In this document: piece by piece, positions 56,737 to 64,000 of the stretch | Layout: each line of letters opens with the position of its first letter | Position numbering within the stretch: the first letter of the stretch is position 1 | Assembly (NCBI RefSeq): GCF_002157505.1 | Contig: NZ_NFSC01000029.1 | Span: forward strand, 248,001 to 312,000 | Origin: Arthrobacter agilis | GTDB lineage: Bacteria > Actinomycetota > Actinomycetes > Actinomycetales > Micrococcaceae | Direction of reading: 5' to 3' | Length of the DNA: 64,000 nucleotides | Position numbers and translations under genes: made by a program | The notes under the pieces: model-generated | Databases searched by the model: none | What the model was told of the DNA's origin: nothing | The model's input: only the letters and a program-made list of their open reading frames with translations

Positions 56737-57138
56737 ATGAACACGCTCCTGAATGTCATCTGGCTTTTGTTCGGCGGCATCTGGCTCGCCCTCGGCTACT
56801 TCGCGGCGGGCATCATCTGCTGCCTGCTGATCGTGACCATCCCGTTCGGCATCGCCTCGTTTCGGATCGGCGTCTACGCCCTGTGGCCCTTCGGCCAGAC
56901 GGTGGTGAACCGGAGTGGGCCGACAAGCGGCTTCTCGGCGATCGGCAACGTGATCTGGCTGCTCGTCGCGGGCATCTGGATCGCCATCGGCCATGTGCTC
57001 ACGGCCATCCCGATGTTCGCGAGCATCATCGGCATCCCGCTGGGCATCGCCAACCTCAAACTCATCCCGGTGTCGCTCGCGCCCCTGGGCAAGGTGATCG
57101 TCCCCTCATCGGGAACCTACCTGCCCACCTACCGCTGA
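56737..57138 (+). CDS. YccF domain-containing membrane protein
   Basis: The 133-residue protein consists of two similar halves, each with NVIWLLxxGIWxAxGH/Y and IxxPxGIAxxx motifs (first from residue 6, second from about residue 70), the internal duplication that defines YccF. About four membrane helices. Function unknown in the family. The ATG at 56737 gives the family N-terminus (MNTLLNVIWLL); the open frame upstream is a helicase shadow. Confidence 0.92.
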   Translation: MNTLLNVIWLLFGGIWLALGYFAAGIICCLLIVTIPFGIASFRIGVYALWPFGQTVVNRSGPTSGFSAIGNVIWLLVAGIWIAIGHVLTAIPMFASIIGIPLGIANLKLIPVSLAPLGKVIVPSSGTYLPTYR

Positions 57139-57139
57139 A

Positions 57140-57171
57140 GGGCCGCCGCCGGAACCGACCGGCAGCGGCCC
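57140..57171. terminator. Bidirectional terminator between yccF-like and flotillin genes
   Basis: GGGCCGCCGCCGG (57140-57152) pairs with CCGGCAGCGGCCC (57159-57171) with one mismatch and a 6-nt loop, between convergent genes. Confidence 0.7.
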
Positions 57172-57179
57172 CACACCGA

Positions 57180-58685
57180 CTAGTTCGATCCGTTCACAGC
57201 GGCGGACCCGCCCGTGCCGTTCCGGGTGGAGCCGTTCGGGCCGACCTTGTCCGGAGTCTTGAGCAGGTCGCCGAGCAGCGCGATGATGTCGAGCCCGGTG
57301 GTGTCCTTCACCAGCTGCGTCGTCTGGTGGACACCGCTCGAGACATTCCTGCTGAGCTGGCTGGCGCCGTCGTTGGAGACCACCGTCATGGTGTCGATCG
57401 CCGACATCGGTGCGGCGATCTCGCGTGCCATCGCCGGTAGGACCTCGAGGACCTTCGACAGGATGGCGGCCTGGTTGAACTTCTCGTAGGCCTCCGCCTG
57501 GGCGGCGATACCAGCGGCTTCCGCCTTGCCGCGGGCTTCCGTCGACCCGGCCTCGGCGTCACCGCGGGAGGCGATGACGGCGGCCTCGGCCAGGCCCCTG
57601 GCTTCACTGATCGCCGCCTCGGCAGTACCGCGCGCAGTGTTCGCGGCGGCGTCGGCCTCTGCTGCCACCCGGTCGCCCTCGGCGACGAGCTTGCGGCGCG
57701 CGAGGTCGACGCGGGCCTCGATCTCCGCGGCCTCCGAGGCGCGGCGGCGTTCCTCGAGCTTCGCGTCGGCCTGCTGGATGAGGCGGTACTTCTCGGCGTC
57801 GGCCGGCTTGCGCACCTCGGTATCGAGCTCGCGCTCGCGGAGCTCCGCCCGCCGCTGCGCAACCTGCTGCTCGCGGATGATGACCTGCTCCTGCTGTTCG
57901 GCCTGGGCGAGGGGGCCGGCGGCGTCGGCGCGTGCCTGGCGGGCATCGGCCTCTTCCTTCAGCTCGGCCCGGCGGATGATCAGCTGCTGCTGCGCGAGGG
58001 CGACCTGCTCGTCGGACAGGGCGCGGGCCTGCTCGGACTCCTGCATCGAGCGGGCTTCGGCGATCTTCGCGTTGCGCTCTGCAAGGGCAGCCTCGGGCCG
58101 GCCGAGGTTCTTCAGGTAGCCCGAGTCGTCGTCCACGGACTGGATCTGGAACGTGTCGATTTCCAGGCCCTGGTTGTGCATGGAGTGCTCGGCCTCCTCC
58201 TTCACGCTCTTGGCGAAGGTGGCGCGGTCGCGGATGATCGATTCGACGGTCAGGGTTCCCACAATGGAGCGCAGGGAACCCGAGAGGGTCTCCTGCGTGT
58301 AGTGGTCGATCGCGTCCTGCTGGTTGAGGAAGCGCTGGGCCGCCTTGCGGACGGCGTCGGCGTCGCCGCCCACCTTGACCTGGGCGACACCCGTCAGGTG
58401 GAGCTTGATGCCGTTCTTGGAGATGCCCTCGATGCGGAGCGAGACCTGGCGCGATGCCAGGGACAACGGGTAGGCCCGCTGGGAGAACGGGTTGATGAAG
58501 ATGCGGCCGAAGACGACACGCTGGCTGTCGGGATCCGGCTGCCCCTTGCTGTCCTTCGAGGAGATGATGAGCGCCTGGTCCGGACTGGCGATGTGCAGGG
58601 CCATACGGGCGAGCACGATGGCGGCGATGATGGCGACGAGCAGCACCACCGCGCCGATGATGAGCGGGATGAACGTGAGATCCAC
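57180..58685 (-). CDS. Flotillin-family SPFH protein
   Basis: The 501-residue protein has one N-terminal membrane helix (FIPLIIGAVVLLVAIIAAIVL, residues 5-25), an SPFH domain (about 30-200) and a long Ala/Glu/Arg-rich coiled coil (about 200-400) with several EARG/AEAA repeats, then a Gly/Asn-rich tail. Flotillins scaffold membrane microdomains. The start is GTG with AAAGGG upstream. A transmembrane segment instead of a hairpin anchor is typical for bacterial forms. An NfeD partner is not seen next to it. Confidence 0.93.
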   Translation of the reverse strand: MDLTFIPLIIGAVVLLVAIIAAIVLARMALHIASPDQALIISSKDSKGQPDPDSQRVVFGRIFINPFSQRAYPLSLASRQVSLRIEGISKNGIKLHLTGVAQVKVGGDADAVRKAAQRFLNQQDAIDHYTQETLSGSLRSIVGTLTVESIIRDRATFAKSVKEEAEHSMHNQGLEIDTFQIQSVDDDSGYLKNLGRPEAALAERNAKIAEARSMQESEQARALSDEQVALAQQQLIIRRAELKEEADARQARADAAGPLAQAEQQEQVIIREQQVAQRRAELRERELDTEVRKPADAEKYRLIQQADAKLEERRRASEAAEIEARVDLARRKLVAEGDRVAAEADAAANTARGTAEAAISEARGLAEAAVIASRGDAEAGSTEARGKAEAAGIAAQAEAYEKFNQAAILSKVLEVLPAMAREIAAPMSAIDTMTVVSNDGASQLSRNVSSGVHQTTQLVKDTTGLDIIALLGDLLKTPDKVGPNGSTRNGTGGSAAVNGSN

Positions 58686-58822
58686 TGGAACCCTTTCAAC
58701 GGGCTTCGAATTGCTCCGCCGCAGCGAGTGCGCGCCGGAGGATGAGCAAGCTACTGCGTGCTGACCTGACCCCCCATGTCATTCGAAGTGGACCCGCGGA
58801 CTGGCCGGCGGGCGCTGGACGT

Positions 58823-60817
58823 CTACGAAGCGGCACCCGTCAGGAAGGCCTGCATGAGGGGCCCGCCGGAGGTGGAACCCAGCTCGCCTTCCTCGACGAA
58901 GACCGCGACGGCGAGGTCGCCCTGGAGCGCGACGACCCATGCGTGCGTCCGAGGGGGAGTCTCGCTGCCGAATTCGGCGGTACCGGTCTTGGCCAGGACG
59001 GGCTCGCCCGGCACGTCCTGCAGGAGCTGGGCGCCGCCCTGCCCGACGACGGCGGCCATGAGCGTCTTCAGGGTCGCGGATTCCCCGGCGGTGAATGCGC
59101 TCGGCGGAGCCTCGGACGGCGCTTCGGCATCCTCCCCGGCGGACGCCGACGCCGTCGCCTCGTTTGACGGCGCGTCGGTGGCCGCAGCGCTCTCCGAACC
59201 CGGATCGAGTTCGGCGGACTCGCCCGGGGCCAGGAGTGTCGGCGTGACCCGCGATCCGGCGCCGACGGAGGCGGCCATGGTGGCCAGTGAGAGGGGTGAG
59301 ACGAGCACTTCGCCCTGGCCGATCATCGCGGCGGCGTGTGCCGTGCCCTCCGCCTCGGTCGGCACGGAGCCGAAGAACGCCGGGGTTCCGATGGCCGACT
59401 CGACCCCGATACCGAGGTCGGCGGCCGCGCTCGCGAGGTCGGCCTGCGTGATCTCATCCCGCGTCGAGATGAATCCGGTGTTGCAGGACTGTGCGAAGGT
59501 CTCCAGGAGGGGGATCGTGCCGAGGAACTGTGCGGGATACGTGCTCGCGTTGTTGAATTTCCGGCCGTCCACGGTCACCTCGTCGGTGCACTCCGTGGGA
59601 GTCTGCGGCGTGAAGCCTTTCCTCAGGAGTGCGAGGCTCGTGGCGATCTTGAACGTGGACCCGGGCGGGTACTGGCCCAGGAGCGCCGTCTGCAGGCCCT
59701 CGCTGCCGGGACCGTTGGCTGCGGCGAGGATCTCCCCCGTGCTGGGGCGGATCGCCACGATGGACGACGCCGAGGGCTCGTCCGCGAGCACCTTCTCGCC
59801 GAGGCCCTGCAGCCGGGCATCGATCGTGGTGGCGAGGTCCGTGCCGTCCACCGCGGGGGTGGCGAAGAGCTGCCGGGTGGGCTTGTCCGGGGCATCCACC
59901 GGCACGGCGTAGACCTGGAGGCCGGGCGTGCCGCCGAGCTGGGCATTGTGCTGCAGCTGGAGCCCCCCGAGCCCTGTGACGTCTCCGGCCCGGACGGCGC
60001 CGTCGGACTGCGCCACGAGCTCTTCCGTCGCTTCGCCTACACTCCCGAGGAGTTCCCGGGCGAAGGTGCGGGTCGGGCCGAGTTCGAGGGTGTCCGCCTG
60101 TCGCAGTGCTCCCGGGACGGCATCGATCTGCGCGTCCGTCACCGTCCGGGTGGCGTCGTCCCGCAGCACGAGGGCCACCACGAACGCGTCCGCACCGGCC
60201 GTCGTGACCTGCTCCTCGTAGGCGGCCGGATCCAGGTCGAGCAGCGCCGCGAGCGCGCGGGCCGAGGCAGCCTGCTGCGCCTCGGGGACAAGCGTCTTGT
60301 CGATGCCCACGCGGATCACCGGCCGTTCGGTGACGAGGACCTCTCCGCCCGCGCCGGTGATGTCCCCGCGGTCTCCGGGTACACGTGTGAGGGTGAGCTT
60401 CTCGTTCGGCAGGAGGTCCGGGACGACCACGTCCGGCTCCCACGCGGTCTGCCACACGTCCTCGACACGCGTGAGCTCCGCGGTCGTGCTGTAGGTCCAG
60501 TCGGAGTCGGTCTCGTCGAGGTCCCACACGTAGTCGAGGGTCGCCGTGGCGCTGTCCTCCCCGGTCTCCTCGACGTCCGCGACGCTGACCTGCGGCATGT
60601 CCGGCGCAAGGCCCTCGGTGATGGTGGCGAGTTGAGCTGTCACCTCGGCCGGTTCCGCCGACGTGAAGGCGGACTGCCCGACGTCGAGCCGGGCCAGTCC
60701 CTCCGCCAGGGTCCCGGCCGCGTCCTCCGCCGTCGGGCGATCGTCGGTGCATGCCGCGAGGCTCACCGCGAGGACGGCGGTGGTCAGGACGGTCGTGGCG
60801 CGGCGGAGTTTCCCCAT
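58823..60817 (-). CDS. Lipoprotein penicillin-binding protein with MecA-like N-terminal domain
   Basis: The 664-residue protein has a lipoprotein signal ([12 protein letters not shown], Cys about residue 23), an NTF2-like MecA_N domain (about 30-145), a PBP dimerisation region and a transpeptidase domain. The transpeptidase has the catalytic Ser in GSTFK, SCN and KTGTAEF. It should cross-link peptidoglycan at the outer membrane face; the layout recalls the mycobacterial PBP-lipo. An insertion of about 50 residues rich in Ala, Glu, Ser and Pro (about 540-590) interrupts the transpeptidase region before the KTG box. CATAAT lies just before the ATG at 60817, so a leaderless start is possible. 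Confidence 0.9.
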   Translation of the reverse strand: MGKLRRATTVLTTAVLAVSLAACTDDRPTAEDAAGTLAEGLARLDVGQSAFTSAEPAEVTAQLATITEGLAPDMPQVSVADVEETGEDSATATLDYVWDLDETDSDWTYSTTAELTRVEDVWQTAWEPDVVVPDLLPNEKLTLTRVPGDRGDITGAGGEVLVTERPVIRVGIDKTLVPEAQQAASARALAALLDLDPAAYEEQVTTAGADAFVVALVLRDDATRTVTDAQIDAVPGALRQADTLELGPTRTFARELLGSVGEATEELVAQSDGAVRAGDVTGLGGLQLQHNAQLGGTPGLQVYAVPVDAPDKPTRQLFATPAVDGTDLATTIDARLQGLGEKVLADEPSASSIVAIRPSTGEILAAANGPGSEGLQTALLGQYPPGSTFKIATSLALLRKGFTPQTPTECTDEVTVDGRKFNNASTYPAQFLGTIPLLETFAQSCNTGFISTRDEITQADLASAAADLGIGVESAIGTPAFFGSVPTEAEGTAHAAAMIGQGEVLVSPLSLATMAASVGAGSRVTPTLLAPGESAELDPGSESAAATDAPSNEATASASAGEDAEAPSEAPPSAFTAGESATLKTLMAAVVGQGGAQLLQDVPGEPVLAKTGTAEFGSETPPRTHAWVVALQGDLAVAVFVEEGELGSTSGGPLMQAFLTGAAS

Positions 60818-60941
60818 ACGGTCATTATGACCGAGCCGCGCAACCATCCGAGGGGAGCGGCGTGTGCCCGTCGCTCGCGTGCACGAAGTGCGCCCGTGGG
60901 CTGTGCCGGCGGGCCGGGGAATATCTTGCCCACAGCCAAAG

Positions 60942-60960
60942 TTGAGTCAAGTACACTCAA
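60942..60960 (+). promoter_or_regulatory. HAIR element (HspR-binding site) of clpB
   Basis: TTGAGT (60942-60947), 7 nt, ACTCAA (60955-60960) matches the HAIR consensus CTTGAGT-N7-ACTCAAG except for the outermost pair. HspR, a MerR-like repressor, is known to control clpB and dnaK through such sites in actinobacteria. It lies 50 nt before the clpB start. Confidence 0.85.
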
Positions 60961-61009
60961 TGTGAACGCCACAGGGACTTCCCCTCCTCGGACCAGAAAG
61001 GAACCGCGC

Positions 61010-63634
61010 GTGGACACCAACTTCACCACCAAGAGCCGTGAGGTGCTTTCAGCCGCTGCCATGAACGCATCCACGGCGGGCAACGCCCAGATCGAGGCGC
61101 CGCACTTCCTCAAGGCGCTCCTGGACCAGCGCGACGGGATCGCCGTCGCGCTCCTCAAGGCAGCGGGCGCGGACCCCGACAGCGTGAGCGTGCAGGCGAG
61201 CTCCGCGATCAAGGCGCTGCCGTCGTCGTCGGGCTCCTCCGTCGCACAGCCCCAGTTCTCCCGTGGCGCCCTCCAGGTGATCAACGCGGCGAAGCAGGAA
61301 GCGGAGACCCTCGGTGACCAGTTCGTCTCCACCGAGCACCTCCTGCTGGCCCTCGCAGCCGACAGCGGTGCCGCCGGCACCATCCTGCGCTCCCTGGGCC
61401 TCACGCGCGAAGCCCTCGCCTCCGCACTGCCCGGGGTGCGTGGAGACCGGCGGGTGACCACTCCCGATCCGGAGAACACCTTCCAGGCGCTCGAGAAGTT
61501 TGGCGTGGACCTCACCGAGGTGGCCCGCAGCGGCAAGCTCGATCCCGTCATCGGGCGCGATGCCGAGATCCGCCGCGTGGTGCAGGTGCTCAGTCGCCGC
61601 ACGAAGAACAACCCGGTCCTGATCGGCGAGCCCGGCGTGGGCAAGACCGCCGTCGTCGAGGGCCTGGCCCAGCGCATGGTCGCCGGGGACGTCCCCGAGT
61701 CGCTCCGCGGCAAGACGCTGATCAGCCTCGACCTCGGGTCCATGATCGCCGGCGCCAAGTACCGCGGCGAGTTCGAGGAGCGGCTGAAGGCGGTGCTCGA
61801 GGAGATCAAGGGCTCCAACGGGCAGGTCGTCACGTTCATCGACGAGCTCCACACGGTCGTGGGCGCGGGCGCCTCCGAGGGCTCGATGGATGCCGGCAAC
61901 ATGCTCAAGCCGATGCTCGCGCGCGGCGAGCTCCGGCTCATCGGCGCGACGACGCTGGACGAGTACCGCGAGAACGTCGAGAAGGATCCGGCCCTGGAGC
62001 GCAGGTTCCAGCAGGTCTACGTGGGGGAGCCCTCCGTGCCGGACACGATCGGCATCCTGCGCGGCCTGAAGGAGCGCTACGAGGCGCACCACAAGGTATC
62101 GATCGCCGACTCGGCGCTCGTCGCCGCTGCCACGCTGTCCCACCGGTACATCCCTGGCCGTCAGCTGCCCGACAAGGCCATCGACCTCGTGGACGAGGCC
62201 GCGTCGCGCCTGCGGATGGAGATCGATTCCGCGCCCGTGGAGATCGACGAGCTGCGCCGGTCCCTCGAGCGGATGCGCATGGAGGAGATGGCGCTCTCCC
62301 GCGAGAAGGACGAGGCGTCCCTCGAGCGGCTGCAGACCCTGCGCGCCGAGATGGCCGACCGCCAGGAGGAGCTCGACGGGCTGAACGCACGGTGGGAGGC
62401 CGAGAAGGCGGGCCTCAACCGCGTCGGCGACCTGAAGGCATCCCTCGACGAGCTGCGCTCGCAGGCCGACCGGGCCCAGCGCGAGGGGGACCTCGAGACG
62501 GCGTCCCGCATCCTCTACGGCCAGATTCCGCAGGTGGAGCGCGAGCTCCGCGAGGCGCAGGCCGCCGAGGAGCAGACCGTGAACTCTCCCGAGCTGATGG
62601 TCGCCGAGGAGGTCACCGCGAATGACATCGCGGAGGTCATCTCCGCCTGGACGGGTATCCCGGCCGGACGGATGCTCCAGGGCGAGAGTGAGAAGCTCCT
62701 CCATATGGAGGAGGTCATCGGCGCGCGGCTGATCGGCCAGCAGCGGGCGGTGTCCGCGGTGTCCGACGCCGTCCGGCGCGCCCGGGCCGGCGTGTCGGAC
62801 CCGAACCGCCCGACGGGTTCCTTCCTGTTCCTCGGACCCACCGGCGTGGGCAAGACGGAGCTCGCCAAGGCGCTCGCCGACTTCCTGTTCGACGACGAGC
62901 GCGCGATGATCCGGATAGACATGTCCGAGTACTCGGAGAAGCATTCGGTCGCGCGCCTCGTGGGTGCCCCTCCGGGATACGTGGGCTACGAGGAGGGCGG
63001 CCAGCTCACCGAGGCCGTGCGGCGCCGCCCCTACAGCGTGGTGCTGCTCGACGAGGTGGAGAAGGCGCACCCGGAAGTGTTCGACCTGCTCCTGCAGGTG
63101 CTGGACGACGGGCGCCTCACGGACGGCCAGGGCCGCACCGTGGACTTCCGCAACGTCATCCTCGTGCTGACGTCGAACCTCGGGTCGCAGTTCCTCGTGG
63201 ACCCCTCGCTCGACGACGCCGCGAAGCGCTCCGCCGTGATGTCCGCCGTGAACGCGAACTTCCGGCCGGAGTTCCTCAACCGGCTCGACGACGTGGTGAT
63301 CTTCGATCCGTTGAGCCTCGACGAGCTCTCCCGGATCGTGGAGCTGCAGGTCAAGTCGCTCGGTGAGAGGCTGCACGACCGCCGGCTCGAGCTGGACGTC
63401 AGCGCCGCGGCCAGCGAATGGCTTGCGCTCACCGGATTCGACCCGGCGTACGGCGCCCGTCCGCTGCGCCGGCTCGTCCAGCGCGAGATCGGCGACCGGC
63501 TGGCGAAGGGCATCCTCGCCGGCGAGATCGTCGACGGCGACACCGTCGTCGTCGACCGGCAGGAACCGGACCCTGACGCGGCCGGCGACGTCGGCCTCGA
63601 CGTGGGCGGACTGCTGGTACACGCCGCGCGGTAG
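61010..63634 (+). CDS. clpB: ATP-dependent disaggregase ClpB
   Basis: The 874-residue chaperone has an N-terminal Clp_N repeat domain (about 1-150), a first AAA+ module with Walker A GEPGVGKT (about residue 206), a middle coiled coil (about 400-535, many Arg/Glu/Leu), and a second AAA+ module with GPTGVGKT (about residue 606) and [15 protein letters not shown]. It works with DnaK to extract proteins from aggregates. The GTG at 61010 has AAAGGA 7 nt upstream and gives the family start; the frame remains open upstream to 59336 as a shadow of the PBP gene. Confidence 0.96.
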   Translation: MDTNFTTKSREVLSAAAMNASTAGNAQIEAPHFLKALLDQRDGIAVALLKAAGADPDSVSVQASSAIKALPSSSGSSVAQPQFSRGALQVINAAKQEAETLGDQFVSTEHLLLALAADSGAAGTILRSLGLTREALASALPGVRGDRRVTTPDPENTFQALEKFGVDLTEVARSGKLDPVIGRDAEIRRVVQVLSRRTKNNPVLIGEPGVGKTAVVEGLAQRMVAGDVPESLRGKTLISLDLGSMIAGAKYRGEFEERLKAVLEEIKGSNGQVVTFIDELHTVVGAGASEGSMDAGNMLKPMLARGELRLIGATTLDEYRENVEKDPALERRFQQVYVGEPSVPDTIGILRGLKERYEAHHKVSIADSALVAAATLSHRYIPGRQLPDKAIDLVDEAASRLRMEIDSAPVEIDELRRSLERMRMEEMALSREKDEASLERLQTLRAEMADRQEELDGLNARWEAEKAGLNRVGDLKASLDELRSQADRAQREGDLETASRILYGQIPQVERELREAQAAEEQTVNSPELMVAEEVTANDIAEVISAWTGIPAGRMLQGESEKLLHMEEVIGARLIGQQRAVSAVSDAVRRARAGVSDPNRPTGSFLFLGPTGVGKTELAKALADFLFDDERAMIRIDMSEYSEKHSVARLVGAPPGYVGYEEGGQLTEAVRRRPYSVVLLDEVEKAHPEVFDLLLQVLDDGRLTDGQGRTVDFRNVILVLTSNLGSQFLVDPSLDDAAKRSAVMSAVNANFRPEFLNRLDDVVIFDPLSLDELSRIVELQVKSLGERLHDRRLELDVSAAASEWLALTGFDPAYGARPLRRLVQREIGDRLAKGILAGEIVDGDTVVVDRQEPDPDAAGDVGLDVGGLLVHAAR

Positions 63635-63654
63635 CCGCGAGGATCACGCAAGCG

Positions 63655-63687
63655 CGAAGGGGAGGAACCACCGGTTCCTCCCCTTCG
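63655..63687. terminator. Terminator after clpB
   Basis: A perfect 15-bp stem (63655-63669 and 63673-63687) with a 3-nt loop lies between convergent genes and can act in both directions. Confidence 0.85.
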
Positions 63688-63704
63688 TGCATCTACGCGC
63701 TGCG

Positions 63705-64000
63705 TCAGGGGTTGAGCAGGCTCTGGCTCACAGTGCCGCTGTTCCCGATCACCGCGAAGCAGTCGACCCGACGGTCGCCGTCCGCCCAGGTCTTCTCCGT
63801 CGGCGTGGCGCGGAGGAGGGTCACCTGGAGCTCCTCGGTGACGACGTCCGGATTCACGTCGGCCGAGGCGGTCGCGCAGGCGGCCTCGGCGCGGAGGCCG
63901 AGCTGGTCGCGCCCGGGGAACTCCGCATCCTCGGGGTAGTCCTCGCTCGCCAGGAGCTGCGCGTTGTGCGGTTCGCTGCAATCCACGCGCACGGCGTCCT
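63705..64000 (-). CDS. Septum-formation-domain protein, C-terminal part (cut by window edge)
   Basis: The frame is open from the right edge to a stop at 63705, giving about 98 residues. VDCSEPHNAQLLA near its start and the later ATPTEKTWADGDRRVDCFAVI match the actinobacterial septum-formation (Septum_form) domain, with a Cys in each half that could form an extracytoplasmic disulfide. The N-terminus, probably with a signal or membrane segment, lies outside the window. A Met at 63992 follows the codon for VR and is unlikely to be the true start. Confidence 0.75.
   Translation of the reverse strand, partial: DAVRVDCSEPHNAQLLASEDYPEDAEFPGRDQLGLRAEAACATASADVNPDVVTEELQVTLLRATPTEKTWADGDRRVDCFAVIGNSGTVSQSLLNP

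Noticed and set aside
63705-63992. 95-residue protein starting at the Met codon ending at 63992
   Set aside because: The frame continues to the window edge and the domain appears to begin earlier, so it was annotated as a partial gene.

Overview
The window is high-GC actinobacterial chromosome, most like Arthrobacter or a close relative in the Micrococcaceae. The main reasons are an 830-residue dimethylglycine oxidase that reads like the characterised Arthrobacter globiformis enzyme (compared from memory), the heterotetrameric sarcosine oxidase operon beside it, a DevR/DevS pair, and a HAIR element in front of clpB. No rRNA, tRNA, CRISPR array or insertion sequence was seen. The left edge cuts a BCCT transporter gene and the right edge cuts a septum-formation-type gene.

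1-20.3 kb is a glycine betaine / dimethylglycine / sarcosine catabolic island. The leftward operon is purU, dimethylglycine oxidase, fchA-type cyclodeaminase, folD, pabB. The rightward operon is glyA, soxB, soxD, soxA, soxG, followed by sdaA, a small membrane protein, an aminotransferase and a 2-hydroxyacid dehydrogenase. Two paralogous GntR/FCD regulators sit between them. Dimethylglycine and sarcosine are demethylated to glycine with one-carbon units captured on tetrahydrofolate. FolD, FchA and PurU carry those units to formate. GlyA joins one of them to glycine to give serine, and SdaA turns serine into pyruvate. A 14-bp operator-like sequence recurs at the transcript starts of the transporter, the purU operon and the glyA operon.

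20.4-27.2 kb adds choline oxidation: a TetR/BetI-like repressor, choline dehydrogenase (betA-like), betaine aldehyde dehydrogenase, an APC permease and a third GntR/FCD regulator behind a cluster of inverted repeats. The enzyme that removes the first methyl group of glycine betaine is not in the window.

27.3-35.8 kb looks like a sulfur / methyl-transfer region. It holds a MerR regulator with a bacterial-luciferase-type monooxygenase, a MetE-like methyltransferase behind an S-box-like RNA element, a PIN-domain toxin with a short partner ORF, metY- and metB-like genes, a flavin reductase and a GNAT acetyltransferase.

36.2-46.9 kb encodes uptake and breakdown of an unidentified compound: an FAD-linked 2-hydroxyacid oxidase, a dipeptide-type ABC importer (binding protein, two permeases, fused double ATPase), a PLP aminotransferase, an FMN-dependent 2-hydroxyacid oxidase and a divergent M20 amidohydrolase.

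47-52.8 kb is a DevR/DevS-type dormancy or hypoxia island with two tandem universal stress proteins and small unknown proteins. Four DevR-box-like palindromes lie at their promoters. The remainder (52.8-64 kb) is housekeeping and envelope: an ABC-2 exporter, a DEAD-box helicase, a YccF protein, flotillin, a lipoprotein penicillin-binding protein and ClpB.
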